From Streptomyces dysideae (GTDB taxonomy: Bacteria; Actinomycetota; Actinomycetes; Streptomycetales; Streptomycetaceae), in assembly GCF_001514305.1 (NCBI RefSeq), contig NZ_KQ949087.1, forward strand, positions 1-61,681: DNA of 61,681 bases, written 5' to 3'. The notes under the pieces are model-generated. The model did not search any database. It saw only the letters and a program-made list of their open reading frames with translations, and was not told the DNA's origin. Each line of letters begins with the position of its first letter. The stretch's first letter is position 1. Positions 42,174 through 50,969 of the stretch are shown here, piece by piece. The position numbers and the translations under genes are program-made.

Positions 42174-42515
42174 ATGGCGCGCTGGCGGCCGCTGCCGGAT
42201 TCACTGCCGAGGGAGGCACGCCGCCTCGTCGAACAACTGCGGGGGCTCAAGGACCGGACGGGGCTGAGTCTCGCCGAGCCGGCCCGGCGGACCGCGTACA
42301 GCAAGTCGTCGTGGCAGCGGTATCTGAGCGGGACGAAGCAGCCGCCGCGGGGTGCGGTGCAGGCGCTGTGCCGGGTGGCGGGGGCGGATCAGGCGCGGCT
42401 GCTGGCGTTGTGGGGTCTGGCCGATCCGGTCTGGCCGCGGGGCGTGGTGCTTGGGGCTGATACTGGCGGAGTCGCGTATCCAATTGTCGCCGATTCGGCT
42501 GTGGTTCCGGCTTGA
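42174..42515 (+). CDS. Short HTH protein
   Basis: A 113-residue protein whose N-terminal 75 residues are an XRE-like HTH (LVEQLRGLKDRTGLSLAEPA, YSKSSWQRYLSGTKQPP, VQALCRVAGADQARLLALW). In related Streptomyces proteins this domain precedes a long C-terminal region. Here only a short tail (about 35 residues) remains, so the gene is truncated or a stand-alone variant. A poly-G run precedes the ATG. Target unknown. Confidence 0.6.
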   Translation: MARWRPLPDSLPREARRLVEQLRGLKDRTGLSLAEPARRTAYSKSSWQRYLSGTKQPPRGAVQALCRVAGADQARLLALWGLADPVWPRGVVLGADTGGVAYPIVADSAVVPA

Positions 42516-42556
42516 TGGTTACGGTGTGCTGTTGTCGGGGCGGGACTGGCGGTGGC

Positions 42557-42562
42557 TAGGAT
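42557..42562 (+). promoter_or_regulatory. Predicted -10 box of leaderless DinB-like gene
   Basis: TAGGAT ends 7 nt before the ATG at 42570, and no ribosome site is visible. TTGTCG 19 bp upstream could serve as -35. Confidence 0.4.
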
Positions 42563-42569
42563 CGGCCTC

Positions 42570-43172
42570 ATGTGTGGCGACGACGTCCGAGCAGCAGCCG
42601 GGACGGCAATGTCCTTCCTCCAGCCGCACGCCGTCCGTGACTGGTCGGTTTCGGTACCGGGCTTGGACTTCACCGTGGCCTCGGTGATGGCACACGCCGG
42701 CCAGGGGCCGTTGTGGTATGCGCTGGATCTCACCGGCGGCCCGGCGGACGACGCCGCGTTCGAGATCAAAATTCGGCCTGATGCCGGGCCGGAGGCGTTG
42801 CTCAGGAGCCTGCGCAACGCGGCTCACCTGTGTGCGACGACCGTGGACAGCCTTCCGGCGACGGCGCGCGGTTTCCATCCGTTCGGGGCCGCTGACCCGT
42901 CCGGATTCGCGGCGATGGCCTGCGATGAGATCTTGGTCCACACTTACGACGCGGCCACCGGTCTCGGCGAAGACTTCCGGCCCGACCAGCGCCTCGCGCG
43001 ACGGGTTCTGACGCGGCTGTTCCCCTGGCATGCTCCCGGCGCCGACGCTTGGGCGACCCTTCTGTGGGCCCACGGCCGCCTGGACCTTCCGAACGCGCCG
43101 CGCCAGTGCGACTGGCGCTGGCACAGCGCGCCGATCGCCGAATGGGACGGGACGACTCCCCGCAAGGTTTGA
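42570..43172 (+). CDS. DinB/maleylpyruvate-isomerase-like protein
   Basis: A 200-residue cytoplasmic protein of the four-helix DinB-like family (TIGR03083-type), often mycothiol-dependent transferases. Typical parts: AVRDWSVSVPGLDFTVASVM with the early metal-site His in MAHAG, and CDEILVHTYDAATGLGEDF with the second His. The substrate is unknown. The ATG at 42570 was chosen over 42552 because a -10 hexamer sits 7 nt before it. A spacer with nothing recognisable follows (43173-43379). Confidence 0.7.
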   Translation: MCGDDVRAAAGTAMSFLQPHAVRDWSVSVPGLDFTVASVMAHAGQGPLWYALDLTGGPADDAAFEIKIRPDAGPEALLRSLRNAAHLCATTVDSLPATARGFHPFGAADPSGFAAMACDEILVHTYDAATGLGEDFRPDQRLARRVLTRLFPWHAPGADAWATLLWAHGRLDLPNAPRQCDWRWHSAPIAEWDGTTPRKV

Positions 43173-43379
43173 CCGAGTGCTCTTCGCCGAAGTCACCAGC
43201 CTGCTCGCGCCGGGCGACCGCCGACGTTGAGCACGGGCGGGTTGCCTCCCGTACGCTCCTTCGTTTACTGGGGTCGGCTCAAGGTCCCACTCATCGCCAG
43301 GAGTCGGCCGCATACGCCACAACCCAGCCAGAGGCGGGCCTGTGGAGACGACGAAAGACCCCGCCTCTACGATGGACCG

Positions 43380-43814
43380 ATGGCGTCGATCAAGCAGTTC
43401 CAAGTCACCTTCGACTGCGCAGAACCTGAGCGCGTCGCTCGTTTCTGGTGCGAGGTGTTGGGGTACGTCGTACCGTCGCCACCGGAGGGGTTTGCTACTT
43501 GGGACGATTTCGATCGCGCACTGCCGCCTGAGCGTCAGGGTTCGGCGTTCGCATGCATTGATCCCTCAGGTGTGGGCCCGCGACTGTTCTTCCAGCGCGT
43601 CCCCGAAGGCAAGGCCGTCAAGAATCGACTGCATCTTGACGTGCGGGTCGGCACCGGGCTCGTGGGTGAAGAGCGCCTGGCCGCACTTGAGGCCGAGTGC
43701 GCACGGCTGGTCGCGCTCGGCGCGGTACGCGGGCGACTGCTGCTTGCCGATGGCGTCAACGAGTCGTGCCTCCCGATGCAGGACATCGAGGGCAACGAGT
43801 TCTGTCTCGACTGA
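43380..43814 (+). CDS. VOC (glyoxalase/bleomycin-resistance-fold) protein
   Basis: A 144-residue protein with two beta-alpha-beta-beta-beta modules: FQVTFDCAEPERVARFWCEV and NRLHLDVRVG in the first, and LPMQDIEGNEFCLD at the end. The terminal Glu of the GNEF motif and the His in LHLD are potential metal ligands. Function unknown. The -10-like TACGAT at 43368-43373 ends 6 nt before the ATG, suggesting leaderless translation. Confidence 0.8.
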   Translation: MASIKQFQVTFDCAEPERVARFWCEVLGYVVPSPPEGFATWDDFDRALPPERQGSAFACIDPSGVGPRLFFQRVPEGKAVKNRLHLDVRVGTGLVGEERLAALEAECARLVALGAVRGRLLLADGVNESCLPMQDIEGNEFCLD

Positions 43815-44382
43815 GTGGCCGCGAACGCGGCACCTTCGCGAGTCGACTGGTGCAGTTCGCCATCACAAGGGTCGCCGTACCGCGGCGCGCCAACGGTCCT
43901 GATCCAGAACCACCTTTCGGTGTCCACGAGCAGGGACCGGTACGGGGTGGGCGCCGACCGCGTCAACGACATCAACGACGACCAGCTGAGGGTGATCCGG
44001 ACTCTGCTGGGCACCCTGCTCTGCTGATCCGCCGGGCCGGTGCCGAGCACCCCGACGCCCCGGTCCGCTACATCACCCTCCGCCAGTCCATCCGGCCCGC
44101 CCCCGACGACGACGGTGGGGCCCGGGCCACCGCTGGCCACGTCTGCCTGGGCTTCCAGTCCATGCGGGCCCGTACCTCAAACAGCGGCCCCAGCTTCCCG
44201 GACCCGCACCGCGAGCGTCCTCTTGGGGAACGCTGTATTTCTCGGCCCTCCCACGATCGCAGCGACCACTCCCACTTGCTTGAACTTTGGAACATCACCT
44301 ACAGTCGGGAGTGAAGATTTAAGTTTCAAGCACTGCTCCCCCAAGCAGTCTCCTCAACGGCCCCCAGAAAGGTCAGCCCCTC
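43815..44382. other. Gene-poor stretch with DoxX promoter
   Basis: No convincing gene in 568 bp. A short plus-strand frame (43815-44027) ends with NDINDDQLRVIRTLLGTLL, which looks protein-like but is unrecognised and may be a remnant. The 3' part has lower G+C and holds the promoter described next. Confidence 0.4.
44276..44330 (+). promoter_or_regulatory. doxX-type promoter with possible MarR box
   Basis: TTGCTT (44276-44281) and TACAGT (44300-44305) are separated by 18 bp. Downstream, ATTTAAGTTTCAAG (44317-44330) resembles MarR-family boxes known to control quinone/thiol-stress DoxX-glyoxalase pairs. The promoter is seen; the regulator is inference. Confidence 0.5.
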
Positions 44383-44946
44383 GTGGCCTCCACGCTCGGC
44401 TCCCGCTCCACCACCGACCTCTCCCCCCACACCCAGCGGCACGCCCCGCTGCACGCCTACGACCTGGGGCTGCTGATCATGCGCCTCGCGGTGGGCGTCC
44501 TGCTGGTCGGCCACGGCACCCAGAAGCTGTTCGGCTGGTTCGGCGGCGGCGGCCTCGAGGGCACCGGTCAGTTCTTCGAGCTGAGCGGCTACACGGCCGG
44601 CAAGACCATGGCGTTGATCGCCGGTCTCACCGAAACCCTCGGCGGCCTCGGTCTCACCCTCGGCCTGCTCACCCCGCTGGCCGGAGCCGCCGTCGTCGGC
44701 ACGATGATCAACGCCATGACCGTGAACTCGGGCGGCGGCTTCTTCATGATGGACCAGAACGGCGGCATGGAGCTCGACATCCTGGTGGCCGCCACCGCCG
44801 CCGGCCTGGCACTGGCCGGGCCCGGTCGCATCGCCGCCGACCGCTTCCTGCCCGTACTGCGCAGCCACCGCGTCGTGTACGGAGTCTCCGCGGTGGTACT
44901 CGGCGCCGTGACGGCAGGTCTCGTCCTGCTGTTCGTCCGCAACTAA
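44383..44946 (+). CDS. DoxX-family membrane protein
   Basis: A 187-residue protein with four predicted membrane helices: LGLLIMRLAVGVLLVGHGTQ followed by KLFGWFGG, the DoxX signature; MALIAGLTETLGGLGLTLGL; LDILVAATAAGLALAG; and VVYGVSAVVLGAVTAGLVLL. DoxX proteins in actinobacteria associate with thiol and oxidant handling. GTG start with GAAAGG 12 nt upstream. It is followed by a VOC dioxygenase-like gene 19 bp later, likely one transcript. Confidence 0.85.
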   Translation: MASTLGSRSTTDLSPHTQRHAPLHAYDLGLLIMRLAVGVLLVGHGTQKLFGWFGGGGLEGTGQFFELSGYTAGKTMALIAGLTETLGGLGLTLGLLTPLAGAAVVGTMINAMTVNSGGGFFMMDQNGGMELDILVAATAAGLALAGPGRIAADRFLPVLRSHRVVYGVSAVVLGAVTAGLVLLFVRN

Positions 44947-44965
44947 CACGGCGAGGGTGCCCACC

Positions 44966-45463
44966 ATGTCCGTACGCCGGCTCAATCACGCCGTCCTCTA
45001 CATCCGGGACGTCGACCACGCCGTCGCCTTCTACACCGACGTACTCGGTTTTGAGACCGCACACCGGATACCCGGCCGGGCAGCCTTCCTGCGGGCCCCG
45101 GACAGTGCCAACGACCACGACCTCGGACTGTTCGCGCTCGGCGCGCAGGCGCCGGGACCGCAGCGCGGCGCGGTGGGGCTCTACCACCTCGCCTGGGAGG
45201 TCGGCACGCTCGGCGAACTCGCCGAGACGGCACGCCGGCTCACCGAGCGCGGGGCGCTGGTCGGGGCGTCCGACCACGGGATGTCGAAGTCCCTGTACGC
45301 CAGGGACCCGGACGGCAACGAGTTCGAGGTGATGTGGCGGGTGCCGCGCGAGGACTGGCCGACCGGCGAGGTCATGGCACCCCAACCGATCGACCTCGCC
45401 GCCGACCTCGCACACTGGGGCGCCGACCTCCCGACGGGGGCCGCGGCGGGCTCCGTCACCTAA
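44966..45463 (+). CDS. VOC-family dioxygenase-like protein
   Basis: A 165-residue vicinal-oxygen-chelate protein related to extradiol dioxygenases and glyoxalases. Metal ligands are visible as His in RRLNHAVLYIRDV, His in GLYHLAWEV and Glu in GNEFEVMW. The pairing with DoxX suggests electrophile or quinone detoxification (inference). GAGGG is a weak ribosome site before the ATG at 44966. Confidence 0.82.
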   Translation: MSVRRLNHAVLYIRDVDHAVAFYTDVLGFETAHRIPGRAAFLRAPDSANDHDLGLFALGAQAPGPQRGAVGLYHLAWEVGTLGELAETARRLTERGALVGASDHGMSKSLYARDPDGNEFEVMWRVPREDWPTGEVMAPQPIDLAADLAHWGADLPTGAAAGSVT

Positions 45464-45532
45464 CCGAGCAAGTCCGGCGTGCACGAAGGGCGTTCGTCGA
45501 CCAGTGCGTGAGCACCGGTCGACGGGCGCCCT

Positions 45533-45865
45533 TCATCTGCGTGCGAACTCGCACCACACCGTCTTCCCCGGGTTCCGCTCCCCCACCCCCCACTTGTCCG
45601 CCAGCTCCGACACCAGCAGCAGCCCGCGCCCGCCCTCGCCCGGCTCCCGAACGTCCGCCTGCGGTATGGCCGGTACGCCGTCACCGCTGTCGTGCACCTC
45701 GACGCGCACGCCACCGTCGTACGGCAACGGCAGGAGCCGGAGCAGGAAGCCGCGGCCGGGCGGTACGCCGTGCACCAGGGCGTTCGTGGCGAGTTCACTG
45801 ACGCACAGCACAATGTCGTACGCCCGTTCCCGCACGCCCCAATCAGCGAGAAGATTCTGCACCGC
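45533..45865 (-). pseudogene. AbaA-like ATP-binding protein, 5' end lost
   Basis: The C-terminal 105 or so residues of a GHKL-type ATPase: NLLADWGVRERAYDIVLCVS with N-box SELATNALVHG, G1 box VEVHDSGDGVP, and G2 box GRGLLLVSELADKWG, ending GKTVWCEFARR. The N-terminal strand and start codon are absent; upstream the frame is antisense to the HTH fragment. The cut is near 45850, where the divergent HTH gene has also lost its 5' half. A single deletion therefore removed both starts and the promoter between them. Confidence 0.8.
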
Positions 45866-46228
45866 AAGGTGCCGCCGACGACGAGCTTCGTGGTCTGGGA
45901 GGCGGCGCTTCAGGACCAGTTGGGCGGAAAGGCGGTGTTCATCGAGCAGCTGCGGCACCTGCGGGAGTACGCCGACCTGCCTGGTCTGACCTTGCAGATC
46001 ATGCCGCTGGGGCGCACCTCTCATGCCGGGCTCGACGGGCCGTTCATCCTGCTGGAGACCCCCGAACACCAGCGGCTCGCCTACACCGAGACCCACCGCG
46101 GCAGCCAACTGGTCGCTGATCCCGATGAGGTAGGGATCCTTACCCAGAAGTATGCGATGCTGCGAACACAGGCCCTCAACGCCGAAGACACGAGGGACCT
46201 GCTGGATCGTCTTCTGGGAGAGCAATGA
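45848..46228 (+). pseudogene. WhiJ-type HTH regulator, N-terminal half lost
   Basis: The C-terminal DUF5753 part only: KVPPTTSFVVWEAALQDQLG, FIEQLRHLREYADLPGLTLQ and LDGPFILLETPEHQRLAYTE, ending LLDRLLGEQ. The DNA-binding HTH is missing and no start is evident. Its stop overlaps the start of the DUF397 gene (ATGA), the usual arrangement in WhiJ-type loci. It complements the fragment at 16481, which keeps the HTH half, but the two do not overlap in sequence, so they need not come from one gene. Confidence 0.8.
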
Positions 46229-46416
46229 GCGGCACCGCACTTGAGTGGTTCAAGTCGAGCTACAGCGGCAGCGAAGGCGGCGCATGCCTGGAGGTCGCCG
46301 TCCAGCCCGCCACCATCCACATCCGCGACTCCAAGACCCCCACCACCCCACACCTCACCGTCACCCCCGCCGCCTGGGCCGCCTTCCTGAGTCGATCCAA
46401 CAACATGGCTTGTTGA
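46225..46416 (+). CDS. DUF397 protein
   Basis: A 63-residue protein of the DUF397 family: WFKSSYSGSEGGACLEVAV, the diagnostic motif, then IHIRDSKTP and the C-terminal WAAFL. In Streptomyces DUF397 proteins partner WhiJ-type DUF5753 regulators and influence development. Here it appears intact although its partner is broken and no promoter of its own is evident. It may be silent or orphaned. Confidence 0.88.
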   Translation: MSGTALEWFKSSYSGSEGGACLEVAVQPATIHIRDSKTPTTPHLTVTPAAWAAFLSRSNNMAC

Positions 46417-46462
46417 GTCGGTTCAGCCCCGGTATGCACCCGAATCCCGCAACAATGCGTGT

Positions 46463-47485
46463 ATGAGCGATGACTGGCAGCAACAGATCGACGCGCTGCA
46501 CGAGGAGTTGATCCGCCGCGACGACCCCGCCGCCTGGGTGCGGGAGGCCGACGCCATCGAGGCTTCCCGGCGGTATCCCCGGCTCGCGATGCGCGGGCCG
46601 GTGTTCGGGATCGCGGTGCGGGATCCCGCGGCCGGGGCCGGGTGGCGCGTACTGAAGCCGGTGGTGGACGGGATGCCGCAGGTGGCCCGGGACGGGCTGC
46701 AGTCGCACCTGTTCTTCACCGCGAAGGACGACACCGACGACCGGGCCGTACGGCGTGGACTGCTCGCGGCCGTGGCCGTGTTGGAGCGCGAGTCGGTGAA
46801 CGAGGTGACGGCCTGCGGGGTGCGCTACCGGGTGGTGCGCGGGGACGAGTTCCTGCGGGTCGGCGACGACGGCCCCGAGCCGCCCCGGCCCACCGACCCG
46901 GAGCCGGTGGAGCGGTCGTGGGACCGGAAGGCCCGCGACACCCCGTCCCTGGACGTCGGCTTCGTGCTCGATCCGGACCGCACCGAGGGCCCGTCCGCGG
47001 GCGCGTTGAAACTGGGACTGCGGGACTTCACGTACACGGGCGCCCGCTTCCCCCATGACGTGCGCACCGACTCCGAGCGGGCGGTCACCACCCATCCGGA
47101 ACTCGTGCTGCTGCCCACCGGCTTCAGTCTGGTCGAGCGCGGGGAGCACGGCGGCTGGCGGCCCTGCGGCACCCTGATGTCCACCCCGCACGACGCCCGG
47201 CGCCTGCTCTACGACGGACTGGCCGAGATCTGGGGCCTGCTGTACCAACTGGACGACGCCAAGAAGGTCAGGTACGCGAAGGCGGCCGAGGAGTACCGGG
47301 AGCTCGGCCACGCGGACAGGTTCCGCGTCGATGACCGCGAGTTCCGGATCTGCCGTGTCGAACGCATCCTCCGCACGGGCCCGGACGGCCCGGAGACCCC
47401 ACGGCCCTCGGACATCGACGAGTACGGCCCGATGAAGATGCACCCGACGATGGACGAGGACGGGAACCTCACGTACGACGAATGA
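46463..47485 (+). CDS. DUF5954 family protein
   Basis: A 340-residue cytoplasmic protein conserved in Streptomyces (GPVFGIAVRDPAAGAGWRVL, then KPVVDGMPQ; RYRVVRGDEFLRVGDDGPEP appears and a similar RICRVERILRTGPDGPE recurs near the end, suggesting an internal duplication). Function unknown. An AACAAT hexamer lies 6 nt before the ATG. A short slippage duplication (ACGACGAATGACGA) occurs at the stop, where the truncated TnpB-related gene begins on the opposite strand. Confidence 0.8.
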   Translation: MSDDWQQQIDALHEELIRRDDPAAWVREADAIEASRRYPRLAMRGPVFGIAVRDPAAGAGWRVLKPVVDGMPQVARDGLQSHLFFTAKDDTDDRAVRRGLLAAVAVLERESVNEVTACGVRYRVVRGDEFLRVGDDGPEPPRPTDPEPVERSWDRKARDTPSLDVGFVLDPDRTEGPSAGALKLGLRDFTYTGARFPHDVRTDSERAVTTHPELVLLPTGFSLVERGEHGGWRPCGTLMSTPHDARRLLYDGLAEIWGLLYQLDDAKKVRYAKAAEEYRELGHADRFRVDDREFRICRVERILRTGPDGPETPRPSDIDEYGPMKMHPTMDEDGNLTYDE

Positions 47486-47509
47486 CGAACGACGACGAAT
47501 GACGATGTG

Positions 47510-48687
47510 GGGGGACCGGTGGGCCACCACTTGTACCGGAGGCGGGTCAGGGCGTGGCGGACCTGGGCGTCGCGGTGCTCGGCGGTACCGGAAAGGTCGT
47601 AGAAGAAACGGCGCGGGGCACCAATCGGGTTGCCGTGGATATCGAGGCTCCAGGCGGCGAGGTGGTCGGCGTTCATGTCGACGCCGATCACGCCGTGGGC
47701 GAGCGCTGCCTCGACGGGGAGGGTGGGGGTGGGAGGGATCTGCCAGGACGCGGTCACATACCAGCGGTCCCGGCTCGTATCCAGGTGGATGCGGTAGGCG
47801 ATCGCCCGGTTGGCCGCGACACGGTCGGCCCACTCGGTGCCCCGGTGCGCGAACGTGACCCTGCACGCCAGGACGTAGCGGCCGTGCGGGGCGTTCGCCA
47901 GACGAGCCAGCGGTACGGGAAGTTTGAGGCTCACCTCGCCGTCCGGGCTGATACGGATCGTCTCGTTGCCGTACCGCTTTCCGGACTCCCCCTCCGCCTG
48001 ACAGAACCAGCGCTCCGCCTCCCGACACCCGCGCCACTGCGACTCAGTGAGCTGGGCCGCCTCCAGGTGATGGCGGGTACGGGCCAGACGTTTGCCGCCC
48101 CGCACGACGTGGACGACTCCGGCCTCCCGGTCGGCCCGCGCGGCGGTCAGCCGGTCCTGAAGCACCCGCAGCCGCCGGGACTTGGCATGCCACTCCCGCC
48201 GCGACCGACAACCCCCCGGCGCCCGCCTGGAACCCTTCTTCCCGACCGGCAGGGACAGCCGGTGCTCGATAGTGCGGATGCCGGCTTCCAGGTTCTGAAT
48301 GTGCGCCAGCTGACAGCGACGGGCCAGCGCCCACTGGTCGTGAGTGGCTTTGGTGATCGCCCCCGCCCACCGCGAGGACGAGACCGGCGTCAGCTCCCGT
48401 TTACGCACCGCCCACGTGTCAGCGGAGTGCTCCAGACCGTCCCGGCAGCGTGCTTTGACGTCCTTCGAGGCCAGCGATCCCAGATGCGCGCTGACCAGAC
48501 GCAGCACCTTCTCATCGTCCGGCGTCAGGTGCTTGAGCCGGGTCCGGAGCGCCACACCACTCGGACCACACGCGACGAACGACGACGCCACGCTCCTCAG
48601 CTCACCCACCCCGTCACCCCCGCTGTGGCCCCACCCGAAGAACCCGTCACCGCACCCAACGAGCACCATCCACGCAAGGTCACGCAT
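47510..48687 (-). pseudogene. TnpB-related IS200/IS605 accessory gene, 3' truncated
   Basis: About 390 recognisable residues of an actinobacterial TnpB-related protein: a basic N-terminal region (RTRLKHLTPDDEKVLRLVSA; AGIRTIEHRLSLPVGKKGSR), a beta-domain (DRWYVTASWQIPPTPTLPVE), and the RuvC-I strand VIGVDMNADHLAAWSLDIHG, whose Asp is the first catalytic residue. The sequence stops resembling the family around 47535 (HALTRLRYK). The RuvC-II Glu, zinc finger and RuvC-III Asp are all missing, so no nuclease activity is possible. The frame continues only as antisense of DUF5954. No TnpA gene or right-end hairpin was seen. Confidence 0.8.
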
Positions 48688-48891
48688 TCGATGCAAGAAC
48701 GTCAGTTCCCACTGAAAACCAGCGCCACGGCCCGCGGCTTACGGCACGACACAGACCACCCACACTCACTCCCGCTCACCGGAACACCCTTGAACACACT
48801 CCAGCGGCAGCAGCTACAAACCCCCTCACCCGGCCGTCCTGCCGCACCGTCGGCGTCCGATTCGTTCAAGACCCACCGCCGCGGCGCTGCC

Positions 48892-48897
48892 TACGGT
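48892..48897 (+). promoter_or_regulatory. Predicted -10 box of leaderless VOC gene
   Basis: TACGGT ends 6 nt before the ATG at 48904; there is no ribosome site. Confidence 0.4.
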
Positions 48898-48903
48898 GGT
48901 CCC

Positions 48904-49308
48904 ATGACTCCACGATTCGACGCAATCGGCATGGTGGCCTCGGACATGGCCGCCTCCGTCGCCTTCTACCGCCGGCTCGGGTTCGCGTTCCCCGAAGGGG
49001 CCGAGGAGCAGCCGCATGTCGAGGCCGAACTGCCCGGCGGGCTGCGGCTGATGCTCGACAGCGAGGAGGCTGTCCGCTCGTTCGTGCCGGAATGGCAGCC
49101 GCACACCGGCGGCGGCCGCACCTCGCTGGCCCTGCTGTGCGCCGATCCGTCCGAGGTCGACTCCGTCTACGAGGACATGGTGGGTGCCGGGTACCACGGT
49201 GGGCTCAAGCCGTGGGACGCCGAATGGGGCCAGCGGTACGCGAGCCTGCTCGACCCGGACGGCAACGGCGTCGACCTGTTCGCACGGCTACCCGGAGCGG
49301 GCCAGTAG
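48904..49308 (+). CDS. VOC-family protein
   Basis: A 134-residue glyoxalase-fold protein (FDAIGMVASDMAASVAFYRR; LLDPDGNGVDLFARL). The usual His ligand positions are not conserved, so metal dependence is doubtful. It converges with the AraC-type gene (overlap of the stops). Probable leaderless start. Confidence 0.8.
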   Translation: MTPRFDAIGMVASDMAASVAFYRRLGFAFPEGAEEQPHVEAELPGGLRLMLDSEEAVRSFVPEWQPHTGGGRTSLALLCADPSEVDSVYEDMVGAGYHGGLKPWDAEWGQRYASLLDPDGNGVDLFARLPGAGQ

Positions 49309-49976
49309 CTCACCGAGCGGCATGCCCGCCAACTCCCGGACGTCCCGGGCGAGATGGGCCTGGTCCGCGAACCCGGACCGGGCCGCCGTCTCCGCGAACG
49401 GCACGCCGACGCGGGCCAGGGCCAGCGCGCGCTGCAGACGCAGCACCCGGGCCAGCATCTTCGGGCCGTACCCGAAGGCCACCAGCGAACGCCGGTGCAA
49501 CTGGCGTGCGCCGAAGCCGAGTTCATCGGCGGTCGCGGCGACCGGGCGCCCCGCGTCGAGGGTCTCGACGAGCCGCCGTAGCAGCGGGTCGGGCGGTTCG
49601 GCCCTGGAGGCCACCCGCATGGCGACCTCTTCGAGACCGCTCGCCGGATCGGCGGCCGCGTTCACCTGCGCGGTGAGGCGCCGCACCTCCGGCGCCGGCC
49701 ACAGGTCGGCCAGCTCCACCCGCCGGTCGCGCAGTTCGTGCGCGGGCACGCCCAGGAGCGCGGGCGCGGTACCGGGGTGGAAACGGACGCCCGCCCACAC
49801 ACTCGGCTCACCTTCGGTGACGTACGCCCGCGTGTCGGCCCGGCCACCAGCAGCCGCCCCTCGTTCCAGAGCAGATCCATGCACCCGTCGGGCAGCACAC
49901 GCCCAGGGCTGGTTCCAGCCGGGGTGTTGGTCCAGACGACAGCCCCCGGGAGCCGGGACACCCTCTGCGAGTACAC
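49288..49976 (-). pseudogene. AraC-family regulator with a one-base frameshift
   Basis: The N-terminal 45 residues are read in one frame (GTG at 49976: YSQRVSRLPGAVVWTNTPAG to CMDLLWNEGRLLVAGP). The remainder is in another (DTRAYVTEGEPSVWAGVRFH to the AraC HTH at LGFGARQLHRRSLVAFGYGP and FADQAHLARDVRELAG). The frames meet at 49837-49843 in a run of C and G. Adding one base there gives VAGPxDTRAYV, the normal family sequence. It is either a recent mutation or a sequencing error. The start and both halves are otherwise well preserved. Confidence 0.8.
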
Positions 49977-49997
49977 ACAAACCAGGCTATGCCGAAG

Positions 49998-50020
49998 CCG
50001 CGCCCCTTTTAGGGGCGCGG
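49998..50020. terminator. Hairpin terminator between the two AraC genes
   Basis: CCGCGCCCCT-TTT-AGGGGCGCGG is a perfect 10-bp stem with a 3-nt loop, located 10 bp after the stop of the downstream-oriented AraC gene. Confidence 0.75.
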
Positions 50021-50030
50021 GGCTGTGACA

Positions 50031-50969
50031 TTACGGCGAAACCCGCCCCCGATGCTCCTGCGGACTCACCCCGTAAATCCTCTTGAACGCACTGGACAAC
50101 GCAAACGCGCTCCCATACCCCACCTGCCGGGCAATCGCCTCCAACGTATCGTCGCTCTCGCGCAGCCGATCCGCCGCAAGAGCCAACCGCCACCCCGTCA
50201 GATACGTCATCGGCGGCTCACCGACCAGGTCGGCGAAGCGCCGTGCCAGCGCCGCCCGCGACACCCCCGCCTTGGCCGCCAGCGACGCCACCGTCCAGGG
50301 ATGGGCGGGATCGTCCTGGAGCAGCCGCAGGACCCGGCCGACGACCGGGTCCGCGAGCGCGGCGTACCAGGCCGGTGCCGCCGCCTCCGGGCGCGAGAAC
50401 CAGGCCCGTAGTGCGGCGATGACCAGCAGGTCGAGCAGCCGGTCCAGGACGACCTCCTGGCCGGGTTCGTCGCGGACGACCTCCTCCATGAGGTACGGCG
50501 TGAGGGGGCAGTTCCACACGTCGGCCGTGAGGGACAGCAGCGGCGGCAACGCGTCCAGCAGACGGCCGCTGATCTCGCCCTGCCACAGATACGTGCCGAT
50601 CAGTATCACGGCCGAGCCGTCGACCCGGTCGCCCCAGGTGCGGATGCCCAGGTCCATGACGCCGTTCAGGGAGCGGCCGTCGGGGTAGCGGCACTCCGCG
50701 CCCGGCAGGATCACGGCCTGGGGCGCGGTGCCGGGATCGTCGGCGCAGGTGTACGGGTCGGGGCCGCGGGCGATGGCGAGGTCACCGGCGCGCAGCCGCA
50801 GCCGCTCCCCCGAGTCCGGGATCACCCAGGCGTCGCCGCGGACCATCAGCATCACCGTCAGCGGGGCGCGGTCCTCGACGCGCACGCACCACGGCGGTTC
50901 GAAACACGCGCGGATCATGAAGGCGCCACGCGCGCGTGGACCCTCCAGCAGGCCTGCGAGTGCGTCCAT
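50031..50969 (-). CDS. AraC-family transcriptional regulator, cupin type
   Basis: A 312-residue regulator. The N-terminal cupin_6 domain (about 1-190: GAFMIRACFEPPWCVRVEDR; MVRGDAWVIPDSGERLRLRA) binds an effector. The C-terminal double HTH (about 215-310: WTVASLAAKAGVSRAALARR; LEAIARQVGYGSAFALSSAF and KRIYGVSPQEHR) binds DNA. Family members often regulate adjacent oxidoreductases; none is adjacent here. The spacer 50970-51150 shows nothing recognisable. Confidence 0.88.
   Translation of the reverse strand: MDALAGLLEGPRARGAFMIRACFEPPWCVRVEDRAPLTVMLMVRGDAWVIPDSGERLRLRAGDLAIARGPDPYTCADDPGTAPQAVILPGAECRYPDGRSLNGVMDLGIRTWGDRVDGSAVILIGTYLWQGEISGRLLDALPPLLSLTADVWNCPLTPYLMEEVVRDEPGQEVVLDRLLDLLVIAALRAWFSRPEAAAPAWYAALADPVVGRVLRLLQDDPAHPWTVASLAAKAGVSRAALARRFADLVGEPPMTYLTGWRLALAADRLRESDDTLEAIARQVGYGSAFALSSAFKRIYGVSPQEHRGRVSP

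Noticed and set aside
43535..44140. A 201-residue minus-strand frame over the VOC gene and the gene-poor stretch
   Set aside because: Mostly antisense of the VOC gene, no family features and poor codon bias.
47209..47535. Extension of the TnpB-related protein into DUF5954
   Set aside because: Residues after HALTRLRYK are antisense of a well-conserved gene and do not match the family.
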